Origin: Sphingobacteriales bacterium
GTDB taxonomy: Bacteria; Bacteroidota; Bacteroidia; Chitinophagales; Chitinophagaceae
DNA: 64,000 nucleotides
Assembly (NCBI GenBank): GCA_012270485.1
Contig: JAAXIF010000019.1
Location: 1-64,000 of the forward strand
Direction: 5' to 3'
Made by a program: the position numbers and the translations under genes
Shown here: positions 51,080 through 59,775 of the stretch, one piece after another
How positions within the stretch are numbered: the stretch's first letter is position 1
Layout: every line of letters starts with the position of its first letter
Notes under the pieces: generated by a model
What the model was told of the DNA's origin: nothing
Seen by the model: the letters and a program-made list of their open reading frames with translations, nothing else
The model's database searches: none

Positions 51080-52015
51080 TTAATTACCTATACCTAATTT
51101 ATCCAATACCACTTTTGCCATCCGGTAAAACGCTTCATGACTATATCCGGCAATATGGGGAGTAACAATCACATTAGTCTGTGATAGCAACCAATCCAAA
51201 TCAGCTTTTTCTACTGGTGTAAACGTTTCGAGTTTTTCATTTTCTAACACATCTAGTCCTGCAGCTTTTATATGATTACTTTGTAATGCTTTGATTAGCG
51301 CTTTTGTGTCAGTCACTTTTCCTCTGCAGGTAGTTAAAAAGTAGGGTTGTTTTTGAAAATTGCTAAAGAATGATTCGTTTGCATAGTGAAAAGTTTCCTC
51401 TGTTAATGGCAGATGAAGACTCACTACATCAGCATATCGTTGTATCTGCTCAAGAGAAGCTTCTTTGATATAACCGTTACCGAAACCAGATTTATACTTA
51501 TCCAATGCCAAAATGGTAACATCAAAAGCCGAAAGTAGTTTTGCAAATGCTTGTCCGGTATTACCAAACCCGATAATACCAACGGTTTTACCTGTTAGCT
51601 CATCACCTCTATTCGCATCACGTATCCATTGCCCGCCTGCTACCTCACGACTACTGCTATTGATCTTATTCATAAGATTCAATAACATCCCTAATGCATG
51701 TTCAGCGACTGCATTACGGTTTCCTTCCGGACTACTTTCACAACGAATACCTTTTTTAGTAGCATAAGCAACATCTATTAATTCCATCCCACTTCCTAAT
51801 CTGCCAATCCATTGAAGAGAAGTTGCAGCATCAATGATTTGTTTGTCTATTTTCAATCTAGTGGTTACTATTAATCCAGCCGCATCTACTATCGTTTCTT
51901 TGAGTTCATCATAACTGATCAAAGGTTCATATACACAGTAATAGCCTGCCTTTTCAAGTCTTTCTAACAGGTAAGGATGTGCTCCTGCAGTAATAATAAC
52001 TTTTGAACCCGACAT
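51080..52015 (-). CDS. D-isomer-specific 2-hydroxyacid dehydrogenase
   Basis: A 311-residue NAD-dependent dehydrogenase resembling phosphoglycerate dehydrogenase without a regulatory ACT domain. The NAD site is [17 protein letters not shown]; the catalytic Arg is in [14 protein letters not shown], the Glu near [11 protein letters not shown] and the His in [29 protein letters not shown] is the usual helix. Serine biosynthesis is possible, but the substrate is not fixed by sequence. It lies 22 bp downstream of rsmA on the same strand. Confidence 0.85.
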   Translation of the reverse strand: MSGSKVIITAGAHPYLLERLEKAGYYCVYEPLISYDELKETIVDAAGLIVTTRLKIDKQIIDAATSLQWIGRLGSGMELIDVAYATKKGIRCESSPEGNRNAVAEHALGMLLNLMNKINSSSREVAGGQWIRDANRGDELTGKTVGIIGFGNTGQAFAKLLSAFDVTILALDKYKSGFGNGYIKEASLEQIQRYADVVSLHLPLTEETFHYANESFFSNFQKQPYFLTTCRGKVTDTKALIKALQSNHIKAAGLDVLENEKLETFTPVEKADLDWLLSQTNVIVTPHIAGYSHEAFYRMAKVVLDKLGIGN

Positions 52016-52037
52016 ATATTTGTTCTATTTATGACTA

Positions 52038-52793
52038 TTACTTCATTTTATAAGTGAGCGCTGCAAAATCTGCCACAGATAGTTGTTCTGCACGTTTTGT
52101 GAAAATTGCTTCTTGTAAGGTTTCCGTATCGAACATGCCTTTTAAAGGGTTTCTCAACATTTTTCTTCTTTGATTGAATGCCGCTTTGACCAATACAAAA
52201 AAACTACGCTCAGATTTCATCGGTTCAAAAGCAGTTCTTCTTTTCAGTTTAATCACACCACTCATGACCTTGGGTGGGGGATTGAATGATTCAGGAGGTA
52301 CATCAAACAAGTATTCAACCTCATAAAATGCTTGTATCAATACACTCAAAATACCATAGTCTTTAGTTCCTGACGCTGAAACTACTCTCTCTGCCACTTC
52401 TTTCTGAAACATACCGATCATGACCGGAACTTTTTCTTTCCATTCCAGTATACGAAACAATATCTGCGAGGAAATATTGTAAGGAAAATTTCCCACCACT
52501 GTAAACTGATCCGTAAAAGGCACTGAAATATCCAGAATACTCTGATGAATGATTTTTCCTTGAATAGCCGGGAATGTTTTTTCGAGGTATACTACTTTTT
52601 CGTCATCCAACTCTACCGCTTTAAAATCAATATCCGGAATCTTCAATAAGTACTTAGTAAGTGCACCACCACCCGGTCCTACTTCTACTAATTGAGAAAA
52701 AGTATCCTGCTGCAAGGAAGCAACAATACGCTCACACACAGACTCATCTTTCAGAAAATGCTGTCCAAGTGATTTTTTGAGGGTGTATTCCAT
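52038..52793 (-). CDS. rsmA: 16S rRNA dimethyladenosine transferase
   Basis: A 251-residue RsmA/KsgA, which dimethylates two adenines in helix 45 of 16S rRNA and checks 30S assembly. SAM motif LVEVGPGGGALTKYLL, the KSLGQHFLKDESV start, the catalytic VVGNFPYNISSQILF and FNPPPKVMSGVIKL are all typical. The ORF track starts 15 codons earlier within the array; MEYTLKKSLGQHF is the family start. Convergent or operonic neighbour: the dehydrogenase gene follows. pdxA is divergent. Confidence 0.96.
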   Translation of the reverse strand: MEYTLKKSLGQHFLKDESVCERIVASLQQDTFSQLVEVGPGGGALTKYLLKIPDIDFKAVELDDEKVVYLEKTFPAIQGKIIHQSILDISVPFTDQFTVVGNFPYNISSQILFRILEWKEKVPVMIGMFQKEVAERVVSASGTKDYGILSVLIQAFYEVEYLFDVPPESFNPPPKVMSGVIKLKRRTAFEPMKSERSFFVLVKAAFNQRRKMLRNPLKGMFDTETLQEAIFTKRAEQLSVADFAALTYKMK

Positions 52794-52823
52794 TAGAGCA
52801 AAGGTAGGCAGTATCTTGGCTGA

Positions 52824-52886
52824 TAGTCCATAGTTCATGGCACATAGTTGATCATCTATACACTATGGTCCATGGACTATGGACTA
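52824..52886. repeat. Inverted heptad array, family A, between rsmA and pdxA
   Basis: Left TAGTCCATAGTTCATGGCAC... and right ...GGTCCATGGACTATGGACTA arms of 24 nt, three mismatches, 15-nt loop. Lies in the divergent gap, so it overlaps the promoter regions of both genes. Confidence 0.85.
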
Positions 52887-52918
52887 AAGTCGTATTTTTA
52901 TACCCTAAAGCTATACTG

Positions 52919-54010
52919 ATGAGTAATGAAATGCAAAAGCCGGTGATTGGTTTCTCATGTGGGGATTTGAATGGGATTGGAATTGAATTGATACTGAAGA
53001 CACTGGGAGACCATCGTCTATTGGATTTCTGCACCCCGGTGGTATTTGCCAGTAATAAAAGCATCAACTTCTATCGAAAAAGCTTACCGGAAATTAATTT
53101 CAACTATGCCAGTGGAAGAGATTTTAGCAGACTCAATCCTAAACAAGTCAATATTTATAATTGCTGGGAAGAGGAAGTGGCTATAACACCGGGTCAGTTA
53201 AACGATACCGGCGGGAAATATGGTCTTCTGTCGTTGAAAGAAGCTGCACAAGCTTTAAAGGACGGTCATATTCATGGGTTGGTTACCGCCCCTATCCATA
53301 AAAAAAATATTCAATCGGCTGATTTTCATCATACAGGTCATACGCCTTTTTTGAAAGAATTATTCGGTGTGAATGATGTACTGATGTTTATGGTAGCTGA
53401 TAATATGCGTATCGGTTTATTGACAGAACATGTTACCGTATCTGATGTCGCTAAACATATTACCAAGGAGAATATTATCAGTAAATTGAAAATCATGCAC
53501 GCCAGTCTGCAAAAGGATTTTGGTATTGATAAACCCAAGATTGCTGTGTTAGGATTGAATCCACATGCAGGTGACGAAGGATTGATTGGCAGTGAAGAAG
53601 AAAATATCATTAAACCCGCGATCAAAGAAGCCAAGCACCAGATGATGGTTTTTGGTCCTTACAGTGCTGATGCTTTCTTTGCACGAGGTCAGCATGAAAG
53701 ATTTGACGCGGTTCTTGCCATGTACCACGACCAAGGATTGATTCCATTCAAATCACTGGCCATTGGGGAAGGCGTTAACTATACTGCCGGATTGAATGCC
53801 GTTAGAACCAGCCCGGATCATGGAACTGCATTTGATATTGCCGGAAAAGGAAAAGCAGATCACAGTTCATTTTTGGCTGCTACATTTACTTGTATTGAGA
53901 TCATTCGTATGAGACTTGGTTTTACTGAAATGAGACAAAATCCGCTTCGAAAAATGAGCGCAAGAATGTTTGCCAATGCGGTGGATGAGCGTATCGAAGA
54001 AACCGAATAA
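52919..54010 (+). CDS. pdxA: 4-hydroxythreonine-4-phosphate dehydrogenase
   Basis: A 363-residue metal-dependent dehydrogenase of the DXP-dependent pyridoxal 5'-phosphate pathway. Conserved parts are IGFSCGDLNGIGIELILK, VTAPIHKKNIQSADFHHTGHTPFL with the metal-binding His, LGLNPHAGDEGLIGSEE and AMYHDQGLIPFKSL, ending in RTSPDHGTAFDIAGKGKAD. The start was set at MSNEMQKPVIG, since the longer ORF start lies in the family A array. The epimerase gene follows 3 bp later. The dxs product in this window supplies DXP for the same pathway. Confidence 0.95.
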   Translation: MSNEMQKPVIGFSCGDLNGIGIELILKTLGDHRLLDFCTPVVFASNKSINFYRKSLPEINFNYASGRDFSRLNPKQVNIYNCWEEEVAITPGQLNDTGGKYGLLSLKEAAQALKDGHIHGLVTAPIHKKNIQSADFHHTGHTPFLKELFGVNDVLMFMVADNMRIGLLTEHVTVSDVAKHITKENIISKLKIMHASLQKDFGIDKPKIAVLGLNPHAGDEGLIGSEEENIIKPAIKEAKHQMMVFGPYSADAFFARGQHERFDAVLAMYHDQGLIPFKSLAIGEGVNYTAGLNAVRTSPDHGTAFDIAGKGKADHSSFLAATFTCIEIIRMRLGFTEMRQNPLRKMSARMFANAVDERIEETE

Positions 54011-54013
54011 TAC

Positions 54014-54883
54014 ATGTACGAATTATCCAATGACCATGTAAGTATTGTGATCAGCTCCAAGGGAGCAGAATTACAAAGTATTTATAGAAAAGATACAGGT
54101 ATCGAATACCTGTGGTCTGGAAATCCTGCATTTTGGGGGAAGAAAAGTCCGGTACTATTTCCCATTGTTGGCGGACTAAAAAACAATCGCTATACATTTA
54201 AAGGAAAAGAGTATGCAATGGGTAGACATGGTTTTGCCAGAGACCGGGTTTTTACCATGAGTAAACAAACTGATGATGCGATAACTTTTTCATTGAAATC
54301 AGATGATGAGACAAAAGCTATCTATCCTTTCGATTTTATTTTCTCGATCAACTATCAATTGATCGCCCATCAGGTGAAAGTAAGTTATCAGATAGAAAAT
54401 ATTGGAGATGAAGAACTGTATTGCTCGGTGGGTGCTCATCCTGCGTTTGCTGTTCCATTGCTTGCTGATACTTCTTTTGAGGATTACTACTTACAATTTG
54501 AACAGAAAGAGACGGCGCCTATTTGGCCATTGTCTGATGAAGGTCTATTACTAAGTACCCCAACCGATTTTTTTCTACAAGAAGACACCATTGCACTGCG
54601 TAAGTCTTTATTTTATGGCGATGCATTGGTTTTTAAATCACTACAATCCAATAGCATTTCAATTCTTTCAGATAAACACCCACATGGAATTAAAGTTTCC
54701 TACGCAAATTTTCCTTTCATGGGTATCTGGAGTACTAAGGATGCAGATTTTGTTTGTATTGAACCCTGGTGTGGTATAGCGGATGCAGTTACGACCAATG
54801 GTGATCTTACAACAAAAGAAGGTATTCATCCAATCGCTCCCAAAACAATGATGAATAGAAGTTGGGCGATCGAGGTATTTTAA
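54014..54883 (+). CDS. Aldose 1-epimerase family protein
   Basis: A 289-residue galactose mutarotase-like beta-sandwich protein of the LacX/YeaD type. Segments GAELQSIYRKDTGIEYLWSG, FWGKKSPVLFPIVGGLKNN, GRHGFARDRVF with the catalytic-type His and GAHPAFAVP, and a late Glu in VCIEPWCGIADA fit the family. Substrate may be a sugar phosphate or free aldose. It follows pdxA by 3 bp and directly abuts the stop of the LolA-like gene on the other strand. Confidence 0.87.
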   Translation: MYELSNDHVSIVISSKGAELQSIYRKDTGIEYLWSGNPAFWGKKSPVLFPIVGGLKNNRYTFKGKEYAMGRHGFARDRVFTMSKQTDDAITFSLKSDDETKAIYPFDFIFSINYQLIAHQVKVSYQIENIGDEELYCSVGAHPAFAVPLLADTSFEDYYLQFEQKETAPIWPLSDEGLLLSTPTDFFLQEDTIALRKSLFYGDALVFKSLQSNSISILSDKHPHGIKVSYANFPFMGIWSTKDADFVCIEPWCGIADAVTTNGDLTTKEGIHPIAPKTMMNRSWAIEVF

Positions 54884-55579
54884 TTATTTAAAAATAGTAT
54901 CCGCAATTCCTTTATTGATGATATAGTTGGTATACACAATCTCAACCCTTCCTTTTTTATTTTTTAATTTTTGTTCCTCTGTGAGTGGTTTTTCATTGTC
55001 GTCGAATTCCAATGTGAGTCCTTTAGGCAGTTTATAATTTTTAGTATTGAAGCTAAAAGTCACTTTATCCGGCAACCCAAAATTTGAAAATTTACCATAG
55101 GTCATTTCAATTTCATAAGTGCCATTTTCTTTGGTAGTGGTTACTGCCTTTCTGACCAAGAGATTGGCTTCATCAATGTACATAGTTGTTAATACAACAT
55201 CACTATTTTCATTTACGGGAAGCATCTTTACAACTTTTGTTTTGGTCCCCGCTACCACGGCTTCTCCGGCTGCTAGCGCAACAAATTCATCAGTCGTAAC
55301 AATTGAACTCATATTTACAGAGACTCCTCCTTTAGGTAACAGTGAAATACCCCCGTCTTTTCGCAAACGAAACTTATTAGGTTTTTTAAAATAAATTTTC
55401 ACTTTCCCTACCGGTGCTTTGATAAAAGCCACATCTGTTTTCATTTTGCCATCTGCTTCATAATCATTTACCTGATCAAGCTTTGCTTTTACTTTCATCA
55501 CAAGTGGGGTCATATCCTGAGCAGAGGAAGTGAAGGTTGAAAAATGAAAAGTGAAAAGGAGTATGATAAAAGTTCGCAT
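54884..55579 (-). CDS. LolA-like outer-membrane lipoprotein-sorting protein
   Basis: A 231-residue exported protein with an N-terminal signal peptide (MRTFIILLFTFHFSTFTSSAQ) and a beta-rich LolA/LolB-like domain (KAKLDQVNDYEADGKMKTDVAFIKAPVGKVKIYFKKPNKFRLRK). LolA carries lipoproteins across the periplasm; this is a divergent member, function unproved. The hydrophobic core of the signal peptide is encoded by heptads of the AGTGAAA type (55528-55560). It is downstream of the ABC exporter genes, 10 bp after the permease, and convergent with the epimerase. Confidence 0.75.
   Translation of the reverse strand: MRTFIILLFTFHFSTFTSSAQDMTPLVMKVKAKLDQVNDYEADGKMKTDVAFIKAPVGKVKIYFKKPNKFRLRKDGGISLLPKGGVSVNMSSIVTTDEFVALAAGEAVVAGTKTKVVKMLPVNENSDVVLTTMYIDEANLLVRKAVTTTKENGTYEIEMTYGKFSNFGLPDKVTFSFNTKNYKLPKGLTLEFDDNEKPLTEEQKLKNKKGRVEIVYTNYIINKGIADTIFK
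55528..55560. repeat. Heptad run inside the LolA-like signal peptide
   Basis: Plus strand: AGTGAAG, GTTGAAA, AATGAAA, AGTGAAA, AGG, a strict 7-nt step like the TTTCACC words at 45.2 and 49.9 kb. There is no facing arm. On the coding strand it specifies FTFHFSTFT. Confidence 0.6.
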
Positions 55580-55589
55580 AGACTTATTT

Positions 55590-56465
55590 TTAACTTAAAA
55601 CATCTTTTTTCTTGAATACGACAATGGCTGCAGCTACAAATAAAATGATGTGAATCAATAGTACAATTGAGGAGTTAATGATTCTTTCCGGATATTGGAT
55701 ACTACCTACAATGGCTTCATTGGCATCTGTTACTTGAATATCAAAAAATTCTTTCCAGCCGATCATATGTGTGGTGAACAGATATGGTTTCACCAGATTA
55801 AATATCGGAATATTCATGGTACTAAGTATGGTAAAAAAGATGATCACACTCATAGTAGCCACAATAGGACCAATCGAATTTTCGGCAAATACGGATAAGA
55901 AAAAACCCAGTGCTGCTACTGTTGTCATAGCCAATGCTGCAAATCCGAATGCACCGATATAACGCCAGAATACATCATTCTCTTTTAATAATACCACATA
56001 ACTGCTCTTCATTAAAAACATATCATCCGTTCCAAATACCCACATGCTTACAAATAAAGCTAGGAATGCCAGCCATACCAATAAAAGAAGTGTGTAAATA
56101 GTAGATGCAATAAATTTAGCCAGCATGAATTGGGTTCTACTATATGGCTTGGATAACAAAACACGCAAAGTTCCCATATTGGCTTCACCTGATATCATAT
56201 CGGCAGCGATCAATGCAATCAACAGAGGCACATGCACTAATAATAATTGCAACATCACATAACATACCAAGTATCCATTCAATATGTTGCCTTCAATTTG
56301 AAGTGTAGATCCAAGATCATTGAGCATGAAGTCCACATAAGTCTTTCCATCTACTTTCAGTCCAAACTGAATCATCACAATCAATGCAGTAATAGCTGCA
56401 AATGCAATATATGTGCGTGGTCTTTTAAAAATTTTATAAAGCTCTATATTAATGAGTGTTCGCAT
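55590..56465 (-). CDS. ABC-2 type permease
   Basis: A 291-residue membrane subunit with six helices; the N-terminus MRTLINIELYKIFKRPRTYIAFAAITALIVMIQFG is typical of ABC-2 permeases such as BcrB-type exporters, and ADMISGEANMGTLRVLLSKPYSRTQFMLAKF is the coupling-region motif. It overlaps the ATPase gene by 17 bp, so the two are translated together. The LolA-like gene follows. Substrate unknown; a lipid, peptide or antibiotic export role is possible. Confidence 0.88.
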   Translation of the reverse strand: MRTLINIELYKIFKRPRTYIAFAAITALIVMIQFGLKVDGKTYVDFMLNDLGSTLQIEGNILNGYLVCYVMLQLLLVHVPLLIALIAADMISGEANMGTLRVLLSKPYSRTQFMLAKFIASTIYTLLLLVWLAFLALFVSMWVFGTDDMFLMKSSYVVLLKENDVFWRYIGAFGFAALAMTTVAALGFFLSVFAENSIGPIVATMSVIIFFTILSTMNIPIFNLVKPYLFTTHMIGWKEFFDIQVTDANEAIVGSIQYPERIINSSIVLLIHIILFVAAAIVVFKKKDVLS

Positions 56466-57390
56466 ATTGACCGGAAGTTACCTGTAAGAAAAAGTCTTCT
56501 AATGAATGTCTGGGTTGTAAGGATAAAACGGGAATATCTAGCGCTACCAAATCTCGATGCAAATTCGGGATATGATCACGATGAAGCTTAATTAAAATTG
56601 TACTTGCCCTTCTTGGCTGAAGTGCTTGTTTCCAATTGCTTTGTACTAGTTTATTAAATGCTGATTCGTTATCTAATGTTTCCAATTCGATCAAGGTTTG
56701 AGCAGGATCAAATAATTCTGCAGCAGAACCTTCTACGAGTTTTTTCCCTTTATCAATAATCAATACCCTTGTAGCAATTTGTTCTATTTCATTCAATAGG
56801 TGTGATGAAACAAGAATGGTTTTATTCAAATCTTTACTCAAGTGTCTGATCAGATTTCTGATATCAGCAATCCCTTGTGGGTCTAGTCCATTTGTAGGTT
56901 CATCAAGAATGATCAATTTAGGGTTATGTATCAATGCTACTGCAATTCCCAATCTTTGTTTCATCCCCTGAGAGAAGGTCTTCACGATATCTTTTGCCCT
57001 GGATGCCAGACCTACCATTTCTAGCTGTTGCATCAACTGTAGATGTGTAGGTTTCAACCCACTTAATCGGGCAAACAGTTGAAGGTTATCAATGGCACTG
57101 AGGTATTTATAAACATCCGGCTTCTCGATCACTGCCCCTACTTGTCGAAGAATTTCGGTTCGATATGAATTCAAAGAGAGACCAAATAAATCGATAGATC
57201 CGGCGGTAGGTTCTATCAGTGTTAGCAACATTCGGATGGTTGTACTTTTCCCGGCACCATTTTGACCCAAAAATCCATAAACATCCCCTTCTCGAACTGA
57301 AAAGGAAAGATCATTAACTGCTGTGAGGTTCTTAAAAGACTTGGTAAGACCTTTTACCTGTATAATTTCCTGCATTTCCATGAATAACAT
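56449..57390 (-). CDS. ABC transporter ATP-binding protein (BcrA type)
   Basis: A 313-residue ATPase. Walker A GFLGQNGAGKSTTIRML, Q-loop VGAVIEKPDVYKYLS, signature FSQGMKQRLGIAVAL, Walker B LIILDEPTNGLDP and switch His SSHLLNEIE are all intact, and the 90-residue C-terminal extension is the DUF4162-like type. Alternative Met starts exist within the first five residues (MLFMEMQE). It pairs with the ABC-2 permease downstream. The winged-helix gene lies 82 bp upstream and may regulate it. Confidence 0.92.
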   Translation of the reverse strand: MLFMEMQEIIQVKGLTKSFKNLTAVNDLSFSVREGDVYGFLGQNGAGKSTTIRMLLTLIEPTAGSIDLFGLSLNSYRTEILRQVGAVIEKPDVYKYLSAIDNLQLFARLSGLKPTHLQLMQQLEMVGLASRAKDIVKTFSQGMKQRLGIAVALIHNPKLIILDEPTNGLDPQGIADIRNLIRHLSKDLNKTILVSSHLLNEIEQIATRVLIIDKGKKLVEGSAAELFDPAQTLIELETLDNESAFNKLVQSNWKQALQPRRASTILIKLHRDHIPNLHRDLVALDIPVLSLQPRHSLEDFFLQVTSGQYANTH

Positions 57391-57414
57391 CGAAGGTACG
57401 GAGTAAGTTCATAG

Positions 57415-57475
57415 AAGGTGAAAAGTGTCCATAGGACTCCTTTGGAGAAATGTGAAAAATGAAAGAAAAATGCTA
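57415..57475. repeat. E element within AAAAGTG / TGAAAAA words
   Basis: GTCCATAGGACTCCTTTGGAGA (57427-57448) is flanked by GAAGGTGAAAAGT on one side and ATGTGAAAAATGAAAG on the other, in the gap between the ABC ATPase and the winged-helix gene. It is almost the same as the copy at 49890-49911 in opposite orientation. Confidence 0.75.
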
Positions 57476-57766
57476 TTCTTTTCCCACTTGAAGGTATTGC
57501 TGCAATGCCTGAACGTAGGCTTCAAAAGCCTCAATACCTTTAGGCGTTATTTTACAGGTGGTTTGAGGGTAATTATCTTTGAATTGCTTGGTCACCTCGA
57601 TATAACCTGCTTCTTTTAGTTTTTGTACTTGTACACTAAGATTTCCGGCAGTTGCATTGGTCTTCTCACGGATAAAGGTAAATTCAGCTTCTTTCACGCC
57701 AATGAGCAGGCTCACGACTGCCAGCCGTAACTGAGAATGTAATATGGGATCGAGCTCTTTAAACAT
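57473..57766 (-). CDS. Winged-helix transcriptional regulator
   Basis: A 97-residue MarR/ArsR-like winged helix protein: LRLAVVSLLIGVKEAEFTFIREKTNATAGNLSVQVQKLKEAGYIEV forms the HTH, and CKITPKGIEAFEAYVQAL the wing and dimer helix. This matches the small HTH_27-type regulators often paired with membrane proteins in Bacteroidota. It overlaps the upstream membrane protein gene by 8 bp and precedes the ABC exporter genes, so it probably controls this set of genes. Confidence 0.88.
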   Translation of the reverse strand: MFKELDPILHSQLRLAVVSLLIGVKEAEFTFIREKTNATAGNLSVQVQKLKEAGYIEVTKQFKDNYPQTTCKITPKGIEAFEAYVQALQQYLQVGKE

Positions 57767-58445
57767 TCGCTTGCTGTTGGGCTAGATATTTTCTTCTTAA
57801 AATGACTCCCGGGATAAACCAGCAAATCAATGCAGCAGCTCCTCCTAATAAAAAGTCATATTCAGTAATGGTAAAACAAGACCAAATGAATAAACCATAG
57901 GTAATCAATGCCCCATATAACATGGGTTTAAATTTTTTTACCATGCCGGTTACCAATGTTGGAAGTGCATAAATGAGTATAAATAAAGAGTAGATACTAG
58001 GTGTAAATGTATTTATAGGCTCATCGTGCTTTGTATTATCCAGGTAATGTTTGGTCAGTTGCCATCCTTCCAGTTGAATGAATTTATCTGTAACATCAGG
58101 AACGATCATTTGGTAGGCATTCAAACCAAAAATTGTAATACCGAATACAAGCCAAATAGCGTTCAAAGCATCGTCCTCATACTTTTTTACTTTATTCGAT
58201 TTCTTTTCTTGAATGGAAATAATAATTTGAGGAATAATGGCTCCTAATACCAGTAACCAAATATCAAAACCAATATAGAAATCATAGGTACGCTGAAAAT
58301 ACGTCACCACAGATGCAATGGTAACAACTGTTCCCCACAACAGAGAACCAATACCGGTTTCATGATAGCTGCCTTTGGCCTTTTGGATCATATTCGTGAT
58401 CAGGTCAAGACTCTCCTGTTCGGTCATTTTTTTATCGTCTGCCAT
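57759..58445 (-). CDS. Multi-helix membrane protein, paralogue of the next gene
   Basis: A 228-residue membrane protein with a soluble N-terminal ESLDLITNMIQKAKGSYHETGIGSLLWG followed by about five or six helices. It shares the ESL-x-LI-x-x-MI-x-K motif and overall helix layout with the 203-residue protein encoded upstream, so they are paralogues. No known family assigned. It overlaps the winged-helix gene by 8 bp and lies 3 bp from its paralogue, so they form one operon. Confidence 0.75.
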   Translation of the reverse strand: MADDKKMTEQESLDLITNMIQKAKGSYHETGIGSLLWGTVVTIASVVTYFQRTYDFYIGFDIWLLVLGAIIPQIIISIQEKKSNKVKKYEDDALNAIWLVFGITIFGLNAYQMIVPDVTDKFIQLEGWQLTKHYLDNTKHDEPINTFTPSIYSLFILIYALPTLVTGMVKKFKPMLYGALITYGLFIWSCFTITEYDFLLGGAAALICWFIPGVILRRKYLAQQQANV

Positions 58446-58448
58446 GGA

Positions 58449-59060
58449 TTAATTCTTTTTGGTGTTGTATCGGATGCGTAATAAATGTCCGGGTATGATA
58501 TAACTGATCAAAATAGCCAGTGCTCCCATGAGTAACTGACCCGCGAAATTAAACTTTATGGAAACAGCGGCGATAATAAAATTCAAAATTCCACCGATTA
58601 CTAAAGGCTTGAAGCGTATAAGTCTACCACTTACAAAGGTTCCGATTGCATACATCAGGATATAATAAGTAAATGCAGTATTCCATGCTTCAGAAGTTAC
58701 ATTGATGAACACCATTACAAAAAAGGAAATACCAATAGCAATCCACAGATAACCCAATGCCTCTTCAATATAAGTAACTGACTTTTGTTTCTTGGCTTTT
58801 CTTGAACTGTATATACCTGAAATGATCCCTCCAATAGGCATTGCCCACCAAACAAAACTATGATAGGGGTATTTAAAATAAATCATTAAAACATATTCAA
58901 CGATACAACAAATAAACACCAACCATCCCCAAAATAGCAGGTAGAAACTATCTACTGCTACCGAATCCTTTGTTTTTCGGATCATGGTTTGGATCAGTTG
59001 TAAACTCTCTTCCGGAGAGAACGACTTTTCCTGATCATTTTGGTAATCAATGTTTGACAT
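58449..59060 (-). CDS. Multi-helix membrane protein, paralogue of the previous gene
   Basis: A 203-residue membrane protein with N-terminal EESLQLIQTMIRKTKDSVAVDSFYLLFWGWLVF and about six helices, ending in GHLLRIRYNTKKN. It pairs with the 228-residue paralogue downstream (WFIPGVILRRKYLAQQ end). Overlaps the upstream 225-residue protein gene by 14 bp. Function unknown, with the winged-helix regulator in the same operon. Confidence 0.75.
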   Translation of the reverse strand: MSNIDYQNDQEKSFSPEESLQLIQTMIRKTKDSVAVDSFYLLFWGWLVFICCIVEYVLMIYFKYPYHSFVWWAMPIGGIISGIYSSRKAKKQKSVTYIEEALGYLWIAIGISFFVMVFINVTSEAWNTAFTYYILMYAIGTFVSGRLIRFKPLVIGGILNFIIAAVSIKFNFAGQLLMGALAILISYIIPGHLLRIRYNTKKN

Positions 59061-59724
59061 AAGTATTGTTTTTGGGTCTCGTGTATTTTCTTAGGAATAC
59101 CGTAATAAAGATACTACCGATAACAGAAGGGAGTAGCCATAATATCCATTGCATATCAATCTGCACATTCACCACCAAGAATGCTGTATAGGAAGCAATC
59201 ATGGCTCCCATCATTCTTACGATATGATTGTACATCCAAGATTGTTTAACAGTTACATTCCCAGTCAACAATCTGATATCTAAAAGAACATAGCTCATAC
59301 ATATTAATCCGAATACACCTGGCACAATACTGAATGTGTTTCCGTGCAATAGACCTTTGACCGACTGGATCAATAAAAAAAAAGCAAATGAAAAACCAAA
59401 TAGAGTGATCAAATAATCGATGGGTGAAAAACTTTGTTCTTGCTGTTTAGATTTTCTTTTCAATAGTACAATTTGATAACCACTTAAGATCATATACAGT
59501 GTAAAACCACCTACCGCAAAAAGGAAAAGACTTTCATGTCCGGGAACCCAGCTTAAGATCAATGCACTGAATGATGCAATGAACATTCCCCAGAAAAATA
59601 TTTTTCCTGATAATAAATGAGGTTTAGACCCTTTTTTTACTGATGCGGCGATAGTGCCGGCAATTAATCCGGTACTACCTCCCAAAATATGGAGTATCAA
59701 TAAAGGGGTGAATAGCTGCTCCAT
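59047..59724 (-). CDS. Multi-helix membrane protein, first gene of the winged-helix operon
   Basis: A 225-residue membrane protein with about six to seven helices, starting MEQLFTPLLILHILGGSTGLIAGTIAASVKKGSKPHLLSGKIFFWGMF. The His in LHILGG and in KPHLLSGKIF are typical of DUF2306-like small membrane proteins of Bacteroidota; the match is tentative. It heads a run of four overlapping genes ending with the winged-helix regulator. Confidence 0.7.
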   Translation of the reverse strand: MEQLFTPLLILHILGGSTGLIAGTIAASVKKGSKPHLLSGKIFFWGMFIASFSALILSWVPGHESLFLFAVGGFTLYMILSGYQIVLLKRKSKQQEQSFSPIDYLITLFGFSFAFFLLIQSVKGLLHGNTFSIVPGVFGLICMSYVLLDIRLLTGNVTVKQSWMYNHIVRMMGAMIASYTAFLVVNVQIDMQWILWLLPSVIGSIFITVFLRKYTRPKNNTYVKH

Positions 59725-59775
59725 TTTTTAAAGTTATTGGATCACCATTTTGTTTTGTGTGTATTCGTCAGAAAT

